Positions 9,168 through 17,432 are shown, counted from the stretch's first letter. The stretch: DNA of 64,000 bases from Oscillospiraceae bacterium (GCA_031270605.1 JAISXG010000084.1:1-64000), one strand, 5' to 3'. Numbers and translations are program-made. Notes: generated by a model from the letters alone, not told the origin.

Positions 9168-10598
9168 TTGAACGATAAAACGAACGGCGGCAATTTGTTT
9201 GACGAAGACGAAGCGTTGGACGAAATTTTGTCTGAATTTGTTGACGCGGACACCGACCTGCCCGAAGACCTTGCCGCCCTTGCCGAGAAATATGACGTGG
9301 ATATCGGCGAGTTTCCCACACTGAGCGAAACGGACAGGCTCGTTGAGCAATACCGCGACCACCTTTCCGCGGAGGATTATGAAATATATGCGCAGGAATA
9401 TGAGGGGGATATTGACGAGCCGCAAGTTATGTATGACGAGCTGGGCCGCCGGGTGGTGTATGACAGCTCGCGTGCCGTCAGGCAAAAAGAGCCGGGCGCG
9501 GACGACGCGGATATCGGCAAACAAACAGACACGGTCTATTCGGCGGAGGATTGGCGCCGCTCTCAAAAGGGCAGGCGCAAAAACAGGCACAGGGCCGAAA
9601 GCGGCAAAACGGGCGGCGCCGCGGGGCAAAACCGCCCGGCCTTTGCGGTTCGGTTTTTGCGCGCTTTTCTGCCGTGGAAGGGCGACTCCTCTTCTGTTGC
9701 GGCGAGCAAGGTGTTGCTGACGGTTTTCGTTTTGATTTTGCTTGTGAGCGGCGGCTTTTTCGGCTATTCCTTCTGGCTCAATTACCGCCTGCCATCGGTT
9801 CCGCCGCCTTCACAGGTGCAGACAGATGTGAACGGAAACACCATAGACCCAAGGGGCAAATACCCGGACATGACCTTTCCGGACGGCTTGATGGATGAAT
9901 TTGTGGAGCTATATGCCCTCAACCAGGATTTCGCGGGCTATTTGAGCATGGAGGGGCTTTCGGGCAGCCTGAGTGTGCCCGTTGTGCAGGGGACGGACAA
10001 TAAATTTTATGCCTCCCATGACTTTTATAAAAACGAGTCAAACCGCGGCACGCCGTTTCTTGACTATAAGAACGACCTGCTGCAGGTGAACCAAAACACG
10101 GTTATTTATGGCAGCGACATCGCAAGGGCTTACCGCTCGTCTGTGATGGAGGATTATAAAACCATTGAGGGCTTTCAGAACCAGCCGCTGATTACCTATT
10201 GGTCGCGCTACGGCGTATATTATTGGAAGATTTATGCGGTGATGGTCACGAACGGCAAAGCCGAGCAGGATAATGACTATATTTTTTATTTTAACACGCT
10301 GCAATTGCGTGACGAGGAGCATTTTGAGGGCTACCGGCGTGTGCTTGACCAGAAAAAGCTCTATACGACAGGCGTTGACCTCAACTATGGCGACAAGCTG
10401 CTGACAATTTCGGCTTATGACAGCTCTTTTGAGGGCGCATACACGGTGATTGTCGCGCGGCTGACGCGTGAGGGCGAGAGCGTGGAAGTGGACACCTCGC
10501 TGGCCGTCGGGAACGAAAACCCGCGGTATCCGCAGGCATGGTATGACAAACGAAGGCTTGAAAATCCATACAGCAGTGCCGAAAAATGGTTCCCGTGA
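9168..10598 (+). CDS. Sortase-B-like pseudoenzyme (catalytic His and Cys replaced)
   Basis: A 476-residue paralogue of the two preceding sortases with the same plan: acidic cytosolic helix (LDEILSEFVDADTD), RVVYD word, transmembrane helix (about 182-204) and sortase B fold. Alignment by eye over conserved words (HDFYKNE, NTVIYG, the KLYTTGVDLN region) shows Ser316 where the catalytic His belongs (VIYGSDIA) and Tyr417 where the nucleophile Cys belongs (TISAY instead of TLSTC). The Arg-containing strand (TVIVAR) is kept. It should not be a transpeptidase; a scaffold, substrate-presentation or regulatory role is possible. I chose TTG 9168 because AAAGGTGGGA precedes it and the N-terminus then matches its neighbour. 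A GTG at 9117 is the alternative. Confidence 0.8.
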   Translation: MNDKTNGGNLFDEDEALDEILSEFVDADTDLPEDLAALAEKYDVDIGEFPTLSETDRLVEQYRDHLSAEDYEIYAQEYEGDIDEPQVMYDELGRRVVYDSSRAVRQKEPGADDADIGKQTDTVYSAEDWRRSQKGRRKNRHRAESGKTGGAAGQNRPAFAVRFLRAFLPWKGDSSSVAASKVLLTVFVLILLVSGGFFGYSFWLNYRLPSVPPPSQVQTDVNGNTIDPRGKYPDMTFPDGLMDEFVELYALNQDFAGYLSMEGLSGSLSVPVVQGTDNKFYASHDFYKNESNRGTPFLDYKNDLLQVNQNTVIYGSDIARAYRSSVMEDYKTIEGFQNQPLITYWSRYGVYYWKIYAVMVTNGKAEQDNDYIFYFNTLQLRDEEHFEGYRRVLDQKKLYTTGVDLNYGDKLLTISAYDSSFEGAYTVIVARLTREGESVEVDTSLAVGNENPRYPQAWYDKRRLENPYSSAEKWFP

Positions 10599-10625
10599 TG
10601 CCTGCACGGGTCCTATTTTTCTTTT
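10592..10625 (+). terminator. Intrinsic terminator after the sortase genes
   Basis: CCCGTG / CACGGG stem (10592-10597, 10605-10610) overlapping the stop codon, followed by a T-rich stretch (tcctatttttctttt). Confidence 0.6.
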
Positions 10626-10631
10626 GAGGTA

Positions 10632-10660
10632 TTGACTAAATGTCGAATTTTAGCTAATAT
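10632..10660 (+). promoter_or_regulatory. Sigma-A-like promoter
   Basis: TTGACT (10632-10637), 17-bp spacer, TAATAT (10655-10660), placed about 65 bp upstream of the next start codon. Confidence 0.65.
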
Positions 10661-10724
10661 AAAGGTTGCGGAACAAATTCCGCCGTTTTGAGCGTTTGGG
10701 ACAAAGATTGTTGGAGGTAGGAAA

Positions 10725-11708
10725 ATGCGTATCAAACTGTTTGCTGTTGACGCAAAGTCGGTGCGTTCTGCGTTAATTTTGCGAACCCGCGTTGCCGCCG
10801 CATTCCGCCCCTATTCCCAGGAGGTGCTCTCGTTTTCGGAGTTCGCTTCGTTTGCCGAGATGGCTTCGCCTCTCGACGCCGCGCTGAAGGGCTGTGAAAT
10901 TGTTGTTGTTTTGGTTTCGCTGCAGTCCTATGCCAAAACCAAGGAACTGCTTTTACGTTCGATGCACCTGAAAACCGAGCACCGTTTCGACCTGTTCGAA
11001 CGCGTGCAAAACGAGCTGGGCGATGTTGCTATGTCTTCGTCCGAGGCTTCGGTACATATTGAATTCCCGGTGGACGCAACGGTTTTTGAAACGGAAAACG
11101 GCCTGTTTTCAGGCTTTTGCGCACACGGAAAAAAGCAGGACGTTTTCTTTTTGCCCTATGATGAGGCCGTTACGCCATACCTGCTCAAAACCGGCGTTGC
11201 CGGGCATTTGAAGCAGCTTTCGTTTGACCACAAATGCAGGACAAGCCGCGTGCGCTTTTTGCACGACGATATTTGCGGCATTCTTGCCGAGGCGGGTATG
11301 CAGGTGGCTGTGGCCGCAACGCCCGCGTCGCGCTTCATCTTTCTTCCCGGCAACAAAATTGAGGGGTTCCAGCGCTATTTCCGACCGTATGAGGCCATTG
11401 GCCAACGCGGGAAACAGGCGCTTGATAAATATACCGTCAAGCTGGCGATCGACGCCTCGCGGGAGACGGGGTGCGCCTATGGCATCGCTCTTTCGAATAT
11501 TGCGTCGACCGGCGAGGGCGACGGGCGCAGGCTCTATTATGCAGTGGCCAGCAGAAAAACGTTTGCTTCAAGCTGCCTCACCGCGAGCTTTTCCTCCGAC
11601 GAAACGGATAAGATCGAGGATTTTTTGGCCGAGGGCGTGAATTCGCTGTTTGCGCTGCTCAAAAAACGCCTTTATGAAGAAAACAGCATTTTGAGACGAA
11701 GGCCCTAA
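10725..11708 (+). CDS. Divergent CinA-like protein
   Basis: A 327-residue soluble protein that I do not recognise firmly. The order of its motifs parallels full-length CinA. A central stretch (FPVDATVFETENGLFSGF, then DVFFLPYDEAVTPYL) sits where CinA has its ATVLxN.xGxAPGF and LLPGxPxEM words of the MoCF-like domain. The last 90 residues (YGIALSNIASTGEG, RRLYYAVAS) resemble the ITGIAGPxG and GLVYIA words of the amidase domain. The usual GGLGPT and ESCTGG catalytic motifs are missing. It would therefore be a degenerate CinA paralogue beside the compact PncC-like gene at 5381. GGAGG at about 10710 gives a clear ATG start. The assignment is inference. Confidence 0.45.
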   Translation: MRIKLFAVDAKSVRSALILRTRVAAAFRPYSQEVLSFSEFASFAEMASPLDAALKGCEIVVVLVSLQSYAKTKELLLRSMHLKTEHRFDLFERVQNELGDVAMSSSEASVHIEFPVDATVFETENGLFSGFCAHGKKQDVFFLPYDEAVTPYLLKTGVAGHLKQLSFDHKCRTSRVRFLHDDICGILAEAGMQVAVAATPASRFIFLPGNKIEGFQRYFRPYEAIGQRGKQALDKYTVKLAIDASRETGCAYGIALSNIASTGEGDGRRLYYAVASRKTFASSCLTASFSSDETDKIEDFLAEGVNSLFALLKKRLYEENSILRRRP

Positions 11709-11748
11709 ACACCCCTTTGGGGAAAACACTTGGTTGGGAGATGAGTGT

Positions 11749-13098
11749 TTGATCAGGAAGAAAATTTTATTTTTTGTGATTTCGTTTGCCCTGATTTTGG
11801 GAACGATCATGTACTCCGTGTCCGCAGATTCGGGCAACGGGGTTGCCCGAATCAGAAAGGGCGACGCGAACATGGACGGCGTTGTGACCGCTTCGGACGC
11901 GCGTTATGTCCTGAGGGTTTCGAGCCAGCTTGAACCAAAGCTCACCGGCGTGGCCTCTTGGGCGGCGGACGCAAACGGCGACGCCTTTATAACGGCGGCG
12001 GACGCTCGGCTTGTGCTGCGCGCGTCCGCCGGGCTTTGCGCTCTTGATGACAGCTTCTATGATGACTCGGCGCAGGAGAGCTCTTCTGTGTATGTTTCGC
12101 CCGGGAGCGACGATGTGACGCAGCCCGATTACGGCTCCGGTTCCAGCAGCGGCTCGGTGGATGTGATAAAATACCAGAATTTCCCTATGCCCTCAATGCC
12201 AAGCTACCCCAAAACGCCCGGAACCTTCGCGTTTATTACATATGGCTTCGGCCACGGGGTCGGCATGAGCCAGTACGGTGCGATTTATCTTGCCGACAAC
12301 GGCTGTGGATATTATGATATTTTAAAGCATTATTACCCCGGAACGCGCATTCCGTCAGAGAAGGAACGGGGTGAAACGCCCCAGACCGTTTCTTTGGGCG
12401 GGAATGCGGTCAGCACCAGGGAGATGGTTGCACGGATCACGCAGCGAGAGATCGCGGGCGTCACAAAAAATCCCGAAGCGCTTAAGGCGCAGGCGGTCGC
12501 CGCATATACATATATTAAAAGAGGCAATTTTAATGTGAGCGGCGTGGCCTACAGCAGTTTGAGCGAGGTGCGCGCGGATGTGTTCGCCGCGGTGGACGCC
12601 GTTTTGGGCGAATATCTTGTCGACAGCAGCGGCAGGCCGATTTCGGCTGTATTTTTCGCGCTTTCGGCGGGGCAGACGACCACACCCAAAACCGTTTGGG
12701 GCGGCGGGTCTGACATGCCTTATCTCGCGGCCGTCGCAAGCCCCTTTGACCGCTTGTTCCGCGGCTATGTCACCGTTCAGCTTTATACGGTTGAGCAAAT
12801 CCGCTCGATTGTTGCGCAGTTTAACGAAAAGGTGCGCAGCGGCGCTATAAAATATTGCGGTGAAATCACGCTTTCACAGAATCCCGGCGACTGGTTCAAA
12901 ATTCTTGAGCATGACGGCGCGGTTTCAAGCACCGTGGGCTATGTTTCAAAAATGCGGATCGGCAATCAGGTCATCGGCAGCCTTGCGGGGCAGCGGGTGC
13001 GCGCGGATCTTTTTGACTATAAGATCCGTTCCCATTGCATGCTGATTGAATATTATGGAAATACTGCTACTGTGCCGGATTCAGGCGCGGTTGGATGA
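11749..13098 (+). CDS. Secreted dockerin protein with permuted SpoIID/LytB domain
   Basis: A 449-residue exported protein: signal peptide (about 1-27), a type-I-like dockerin near 35-95 with two calcium-binding repeats (GDANMDGVVTASDAR and ADANGDAFITAADAR), a Ser/Gly-rich linker, then a SpoIID/LytB domain. SpoIID is a peptidoglycan lytic transglycosylase. The order is unusual: GHGVGMSQYGA with the HYYPGT tail (about 167-200), normally C-terminal, precedes the TQREIAGVTKNPEALKAQ segment (about 230-250) holding the putative catalytic Glu. The Gly-rich VWGGGSDMPYL part is present. The TTG start at 11749 has GGGAG at good spacing. A cohesin partner lies outside the window. Confidence 0.8.
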   Translation: MIRKKILFFVISFALILGTIMYSVSADSGNGVARIRKGDANMDGVVTASDARYVLRVSSQLEPKLTGVASWAADANGDAFITAADARLVLRASAGLCALDDSFYDDSAQESSSVYVSPGSDDVTQPDYGSGSSSGSVDVIKYQNFPMPSMPSYPKTPGTFAFITYGFGHGVGMSQYGAIYLADNGCGYYDILKHYYPGTRIPSEKERGETPQTVSLGGNAVSTREMVARITQREIAGVTKNPEALKAQAVAAYTYIKRGNFNVSGVAYSSLSEVRADVFAAVDAVLGEYLVDSSGRPISAVFFALSAGQTTTPKTVWGGGSDMPYLAAVASPFDRLFRGYVTVQLYTVEQIRSIVAQFNEKVRSGAIKYCGEITLSQNPGDWFKILEHDGAVSSTVGYVSKMRIGNQVIGSLAGQRVRADLFDYKIRSHCMLIEYYGNTATVPDSGAVG

Positions 13099-13142
13099 TT
13101 GCCTTCGCGGCCGCTTACAGATTTTGTTTAGGAGTGTTGCTC

Positions 13143-14168
13143 ATGTCTATTCTTGTTACCGGCGGCGCCGGCTATATCGGCTCGCATACCTGTGTGGAGC
13201 TGATTCACGCGGGCCATGATGTTGTTGTGCTGGATAATTTTTCAAACAGCTCCCTCGCCGCGGTTGACAGGACCCGGGCGCTTGCCGGGGAGGATTTTTC
13301 GCTTTACCGCTGCGACATTCGCGACAGGGAAGGTCTGCGGAATATTTTTCAAAAAGAAAGCATCGACGCGGTGATCCATTTTGCCGGCCTGAAATCGGTC
13401 GGGCAGTCCTGCTCGATGCCGCTGGAATATTATGAAAACAATATCGGCGGTTCTGTGACGCTGTTTCAGGTGATGGCGGAGTTCGGCTGCAAAAAAATGG
13501 TGTTCAGCTCATCCGCAACCGTTTACGGGCAGGCGAATCAGGCCCCGTTTTCGGAGGATATGCCCGTGGGCGGAACGACAAACCCCTACGGCACCACAAA
13601 GCTGTTCATTGAAAAGATTCTGCAGGACGCGTATGCCGCGGACAAGGACTGGAGCGTCTCGCTGCTGCGCTATTTCAACCCTGTCGGCGCCCACAAAAGC
13701 GGGCGCATCGGGGAGGACCCGAACGACATCCCGAACAATCTCATGCCGTATGTTTCACAAGTCGCCATCGGCCGCCTGCCCTATCTCAATGTGTATGGCG
13801 ACGACTACCCGACGCCCGACGGCACCGGTGTGCGCGACTATATCCATGTGGTGGACCTTGCGCTCGGGCACATTTCGGCGGTCGAACGCGTTTTGAAACA
13901 AACAGGTCTTGAAATTTTCAACCTCGGCACGGGCAAAGGGCACAGCGTGCTTGAAATGGTGCGGGCGTTTGAAGCGGCCAGCGGGGTAAATGTTCCTTAT
14001 CAGATTACGGCAAGGCGCCCGGGTGACGTTGCGGTTTCGTTTGCAGACTGTGAGAAGGCAGCCGCGGTGCTGGGGTGGAAGGCCGAGCGTGGCCTTGCCG
14101 AAATGTGTGAGGACACATGGCGCTGGCAGAAGAATAATCCGGACGGTTATGAGGCCGCAGGCGAATAG
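13143..14168 (+). CDS. galE: UDP-glucose 4-epimerase
   Basis: A 341-residue short-chain dehydrogenase-type epimerase interconverting UDP-glucose and UDP-galactose with bound NAD. The NAD-binding GGAGYIGSH motif is at residues 7-15. The catalytic Ser/Tyr/Lys pattern appears as SSSATVYG then NPYGTTKLFIE, and the sugar-nucleotide region includes RYFNPVGAH. Length equals that of typical GalE. AGGAG at 13130-13134 sets the ATG. It follows the dockerin-SpoIID gene closely, and may supply galactosyl donors for surface polysaccharide or Leloir metabolism; no other sugar-pathway gene is adjacent. Confidence 0.95.
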   Translation: MSILVTGGAGYIGSHTCVELIHAGHDVVVLDNFSNSSLAAVDRTRALAGEDFSLYRCDIRDREGLRNIFQKESIDAVIHFAGLKSVGQSCSMPLEYYENNIGGSVTLFQVMAEFGCKKMVFSSSATVYGQANQAPFSEDMPVGGTTNPYGTTKLFIEKILQDAYAADKDWSVSLLRYFNPVGAHKSGRIGEDPNDIPNNLMPYVSQVAIGRLPYLNVYGDDYPTPDGTGVRDYIHVVDLALGHISAVERVLKQTGLEIFNLGTGKGHSVLEMVRAFEAASGVNVPYQITARRPGDVAVSFADCEKAAAVLGWKAERGLAEMCEDTWRWQKNNPDGYEAAGE

Positions 14169-14295
14169 GTCTTTGGGGGGTGAGCTTTGCCACACCGCTT
14201 AGCAGGACAGGCTCTATTATAATTGATTTTTATATTTTTTGAATTTTAAGTGCATTTTTCATAATTTTACTATATAAAAATTTATAATTAACTAG

Positions 14296-14324
14296 TTGAA
14301 ATATAGTATAATCTGGTGTATAAT
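14296..14324 (+). promoter_or_regulatory. Near-consensus sigma-A promoter
   Basis: TTGAAA (14296-14301), exact 17-bp spacer, TATAAT (14319-14324), in a very AT-rich region about 35 bp upstream of the dockerin hydrolase gene. Confidence 0.8.
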
Positions 14325-14359
14325 GAAAAAGCATATACACATCTAAGGAGGCTTTAGAT

Positions 14360-16129
14360 ATGAAAAAGAAATGGGCAAAGAGCGCTTTTTCTTTGTTTCT
14401 CTGCTTGCTGACAGTCGCTCTGTTTCCTTTAGGCGTTTTCGGGGAAACGCTGGCGGCAGGGAGGGTGACGCCTACCATTGTGGTTTTGGGGTATGAAAAC
14501 AATGCTTTGTATGCCGATCCGTCAGCGCCGAATCCAAAAAAGGAGTTCCCGCCTGATTTGGACTTCAACACAAAGTTTGCGCAATATCTCAGTACATATG
14601 TTGCGGGCATCAGCCAGGGTGAGTACCCGCAGACAACGCTCGCAATTTTTCCTGAGGTTGTGGGCTGGCTTAACGGCATCCGCTGCAACCACAACGGCAC
14701 GTCCCTTCTTGATGTGGGCCCCCTGTCCCGCAATGGGGAGCCTGTGAGCAATTATGAATTGAACACAGATCTTGTGGATGCGATTGCCGGCGACCTTGGC
14801 AAAATGGTTGCGGAGGAAATCGGCGCGAAGAACACTTATATTTTTTCTTATGACTGGCGTCTTGACCCGCTTGTTCACGCAAAGGAGCTCAACGAGCTTG
14901 TTGCCCAGGTGAAGCAGGATACCGGCGCTTCCAAGGTTTCCATTCTTTCTGAAGGAATGGGCGGTATTGTTGCAAGCACATATATGACGAAATATGCCTC
15001 CGCCAACGGATATGCAGACATTAAAAACTATGTTACCGTGAACTCCGCCGCTATGGGCTCCACGCTGTTCGGTGATTTATATACCGGTGAAATTGATCTT
15101 GATCCGAACGGCATTGTTCGCTACACAAATGATTTGCCAAAAAATATTCCGGTTGCCGCCATTATGTGGCTCTTGAATCATATTTTGAGGGATGAAGGAA
15201 CGCAATATGAGTTTGCGATGAAGGTCGACGCCTATATCATCGCCGAAAAGAATAATATTTATAACACCTATATCAGGGATATTATCAACAAAATCCCCGG
15301 CTTGTGGGCGATGGTGCCTTATGACACCTATGACCAGGCCCTGACGTTCATGTATCCCGAGCAGGGCAATAACTATGACACAATCAACGACAGCCTGCTT
15401 CTGGCTTTAAATGAATATCACAGCGTTCAGAAAAAAGCGCCGGACACGCTTTATGATGCGCAACGCGCCGGTGTGCAGGTTGCGGTCGTTTCCAGCTATG
15501 GCATGCAGCCGCTTCCCGTTACGAACTATGCCACGGTGGAGTCCGGTGACGGCGTTGTGGACGCAAGGTATTCCAGCTTCGGCGCGACTACCGCTTTTTT
15601 GAACAATGAGTGGGTTGGCCGCGGCAACGGAAAACAAATTTATCAGGACGGCCATGACCATCGCAATAAAGCGCAAAATATCGCCTTTGGCTATTCTGTG
15701 GACGCGTCCACCTGCGTGCTGCCCGAAAACACCTGGATGATTTATGGCATGAAGCGCGGTGCTTGGGATTATGCAAGCGACGGCCAGTATTATTTCATCA
15801 TCTGGCTGATTACTGCGGACAAGCAGCGCACGGTTTGGGATTCTTATTATTATCCGCAGTTCCTCAATTATTATAGATTCAGTGTTCCGGGCACTCTTTA
15901 TAACAAAACCAGAGCAGAGGAGGGCCGCTTTACAAAGAAGGGCGACGTCGATATGGACGGCGCAATTACGGCGGCAGATTCCCGTTTGGCGCTGATGCAT
16001 TCGGCGAAGCTGATTACGCTGACCAGAAAGCGTTTTGCGAATGCGGACCTCAACGGCGACAATGTGATTACCGCAGCCGAGGCCAGAACCATCCTGAGGG
16101 TTGCCGCCAAGCTTGAAAAGTTCAGTTAA
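14360..16129 (+). CDS. Secreted LCAT-like alpha/beta-hydrolase with C-terminal dockerin; nucleophile Ser absent
   Basis: A 589-residue exported protein with a signal peptide (about 1-30), a lecithin:cholesterol-acyltransferase-like hydrolase region and a C-terminal dockerin (about 527-587; GDVDMDGAITAADSR and ADLNGDNVITAAEAR). The family word YDWRLDP is intact, and an acidic residue sits in SGDGVVDARYSSFG. The nucleophile elbow, normally GHSMGG, reads LSEGMGG, so Gly199 stands where the catalytic Ser belongs. The lipase at 40495 has an intact GHSFGG. It may be a non-catalytic binding protein or use another residue. AAGGAGG precedes the ATG, and it has its own promoter and terminator. Confidence 0.75.
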   Translation: MKKKWAKSAFSLFLCLLTVALFPLGVFGETLAAGRVTPTIVVLGYENNALYADPSAPNPKKEFPPDLDFNTKFAQYLSTYVAGISQGEYPQTTLAIFPEVVGWLNGIRCNHNGTSLLDVGPLSRNGEPVSNYELNTDLVDAIAGDLGKMVAEEIGAKNTYIFSYDWRLDPLVHAKELNELVAQVKQDTGASKVSILSEGMGGIVASTYMTKYASANGYADIKNYVTVNSAAMGSTLFGDLYTGEIDLDPNGIVRYTNDLPKNIPVAAIMWLLNHILRDEGTQYEFAMKVDAYIIAEKNNIYNTYIRDIINKIPGLWAMVPYDTYDQALTFMYPEQGNNYDTINDSLLLALNEYHSVQKKAPDTLYDAQRAGVQVAVVSSYGMQPLPVTNYATVESGDGVVDARYSSFGATTAFLNNEWVGRGNGKQIYQDGHDHRNKAQNIAFGYSVDASTCVLPENTWMIYGMKRGAWDYASDGQYYFIIWLITADKQRTVWDSYYYPQFLNYYRFSVPGTLYNKTRAEEGRFTKKGDVDMDGAITAADSRLALMHSAKLITLTRKRFANADLNGDNVITAAEARTILRVAAKLEKFS

Positions 16130-16158
16130 AGCCTTTGGTGATGAGAGATATAAAATGT

Positions 16159-16205
16159 GCCGCAGCCGGCAGAGTTTTTCTGCCGGCTGCGGCTTGTTGT
16201 TTTTT
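16159..16205 (+). terminator. Strong intrinsic terminator
   Basis: A 15-bp perfect GC-rich stem (16159-16173 with 16179-16193) with a short loop, followed by ttgttgttttttg. It ends the dockerin hydrolase transcript. Confidence 0.9.
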
Positions 16206-16526
16206 GTTCACTTTTGAGAAGCTGTGCAAAAAAACGCTTGACAGATGCTGTTTTATCTGCTAAACTATGTTCACAACAAAGAAGGCGGTTTTCCGTTCTC
16301 ACCTTGCCGAACAGTTTTTCGGCGGGTTAATACAAAAAAGCGGTTGTTTTGTGTTTGCAGGCAATCTGTGTTTTGTGTTTTGAGCGCGGAAAGAAGTCCG
16401 TGCTTTTTCTTTTGCCCGATTGCACACATTTTGGTTTGAAACATAGATTGTGACAACGATACCTCTGGTGTTTTCTGTGTTTTGGATCAATGCGCCAGAT
16501 TTTTTATTTTTTGGAGGTGTTTTCAC
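16206..16526 (+). promoter_or_regulatory. infC-rpmI-rplT leader, probable L20-type autoregulatory leader
   Basis: TTGACA (16238-16243), 17-bp spacer and TAAACT (16261-16266) make a promoter, giving a leader of about 250 nt before infC. It contains a GCCGAA/TTCGGC hairpin (16306-16323) and an intrinsic terminator at 16383-16412. In Bacillus this operon is controlled by ribosomal protein L20 through premature termination in the leader; the same layout here suggests the same mechanism, but I could not compare the structure with the Rfam L20 leader. Small ORFs within it lack ribosome binding sites. Confidence 0.65.
16383..16412 (+). terminator. Leader attenuator upstream of infC
   Basis: AGCGCGGA (16383-16390), loop AAGAAG, TCCGTGCT (16397-16404) form an 8-bp stem with one G-U pair, followed by TTTTTCTTTT. 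It lies about 115 nt before the infC start, so it would abort transcription of the operon. Confidence 0.75.
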
Positions 16527-17051
16527 ATCGCTACAAAGGCTACAACGTTTATCAACGAAGACATTAGGGATAGGGAAGTTCGCGTGATTGCGGAGAACGG
16601 CGACCAGCTCGGCATCATGCCGACTGCGCAGGCTTTAAAACTCGCAGAAGAAAAAAACCTTGACCTTGTGAAGATTGCTCCGCAGGCCAAGCCGCCTGTG
16701 TGCAAAATCATGGACTACGGCAAATTCAAATTCGAGCAATCAAAACGTGAAAAAGAAGCCAAAAAGAACCAGCATGTGGTTGATATTAAGGAGATTCAGC
16801 TGAGCCTGAATATCGACAAGCACGACTTCGACACCAAGATGAATCACGCGCGCCGTTTTTTGGAGGCGGGCAATAAGGTCAAAGTCGCAATCCGGTTTCG
16901 TGGCCGTGAAATGGCCCGGCCGGAAAGGGGTATTGAACTGATGGAGCAATTCGCCGCCGAGTGTGCGGATATTTCGTCTGTTGAGCGCCCCGCCAAGCTG
17001 GACGGAAAAACGATGTTGATGTTCCTCACGGCAAAGCTGGCCGGCAAATAA
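16527..17051 (+). CDS. infC: Translation initiation factor IF-3 (AUC start)
   Basis: A 174-residue IF-3, which binds the 30S subunit and enforces start-codon fidelity. The N-domain begins NEDIRDREVRVI, the linker is Lys-rich (KFEQSKREKEAKKN), and the C-domain includes VKVAIRFRGREM. No ATG, GTG or TTG fits: the strong GGAGG at 16513-16517 is nine bases from ATC at 16527, which places the start exactly where IF-3 proteins begin. Initiation of infC at rare AUU/AUC/AUA-type codons is an established autoregulatory device, since IF-3 discriminates against them. It is followed by rpmI and rplT. Confidence 0.95.
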   Translation: MATKATTFINEDIRDREVRVIAENGDQLGIMPTAQALKLAEEKNLDLVKIAPQAKPPVCKIMDYGKFKFEQSKREKEAKKNQHVVDIKEIQLSLNIDKHDFDTKMNHARRFLEAGNKVKVAIRFRGREMARPERGIELMEQFAAECADISSVERPAKLDGKTMLMFLTAKLAGK

Positions 17052-17234
17052 GGTTGCCCAAAGGAGCAGAGCAAAACAACCGGGAACACGGTTGCTGTTT
17101 TGCCATGCCCTTTTCCATGAAAGACACCTTTTGTGAAAAGCAAGCGCGAATCACAATATGTTTTTCAGCATGCAATTGAAAAATTGTTTTCACAGTAAAA
17201 CAGAAGCGTTATACGCAAGGAAAGGATGGTTATC

Positions 17235-17432
17235 ATGCCAAAAATCAAGACACACAGCGGGGCCAAAAAGCGTTTTAAACTTTCCAAAAACGGAAAGCCG
17301 ATGCGCGCCCATGCGAATAAGTCTCATATCCTCACAAAGAAAAATATCAAGCGCAAGAGAAATCTGCGCAAGGTCTCAGTTGCTGACGTGACGAACGAGA
17401 AGCAGATCAAAAAGCTGATTCCTTATAAATAA
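17235..17432 (+). CDS. rpmI: 50S ribosomal protein L35
   Basis: A 65-residue, very basic protein starting [15 protein letters not shown], the hallmark of bL35. The ATG at 17235 has AAAGGATGG upstream; an in-frame codon at 17226 overlaps that ribosome binding site. It sits in the invariant infC-rpmI-rplT order. The 183-bp gap to infC contains a stem built from gcaaaaca and tgttttgc (about 17073-17105) that could affect processing or partial termination. Confidence 0.98.
   Translation: MPKIKTHSGAKKRFKLSKNGKPMRAHANKSHILTKKNIKRKRNLRKVSVADVTNEKQIKKLIPYK

Noticed and set aside
5949..16129. Sortase substrates (LPXTG or NPQTN type) among neighbouring secreted proteins
   Set aside because: Neither dockerin protein nor any lipoprotein ends with a sorting motif, hydrophobic segment and basic tail.
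16245..16439. Small ORF in the infC leader as a leader peptide
   Set aside because: No ribosome binding site, and it runs through the attenuator; no codon run suggests peptide-based attenuation.
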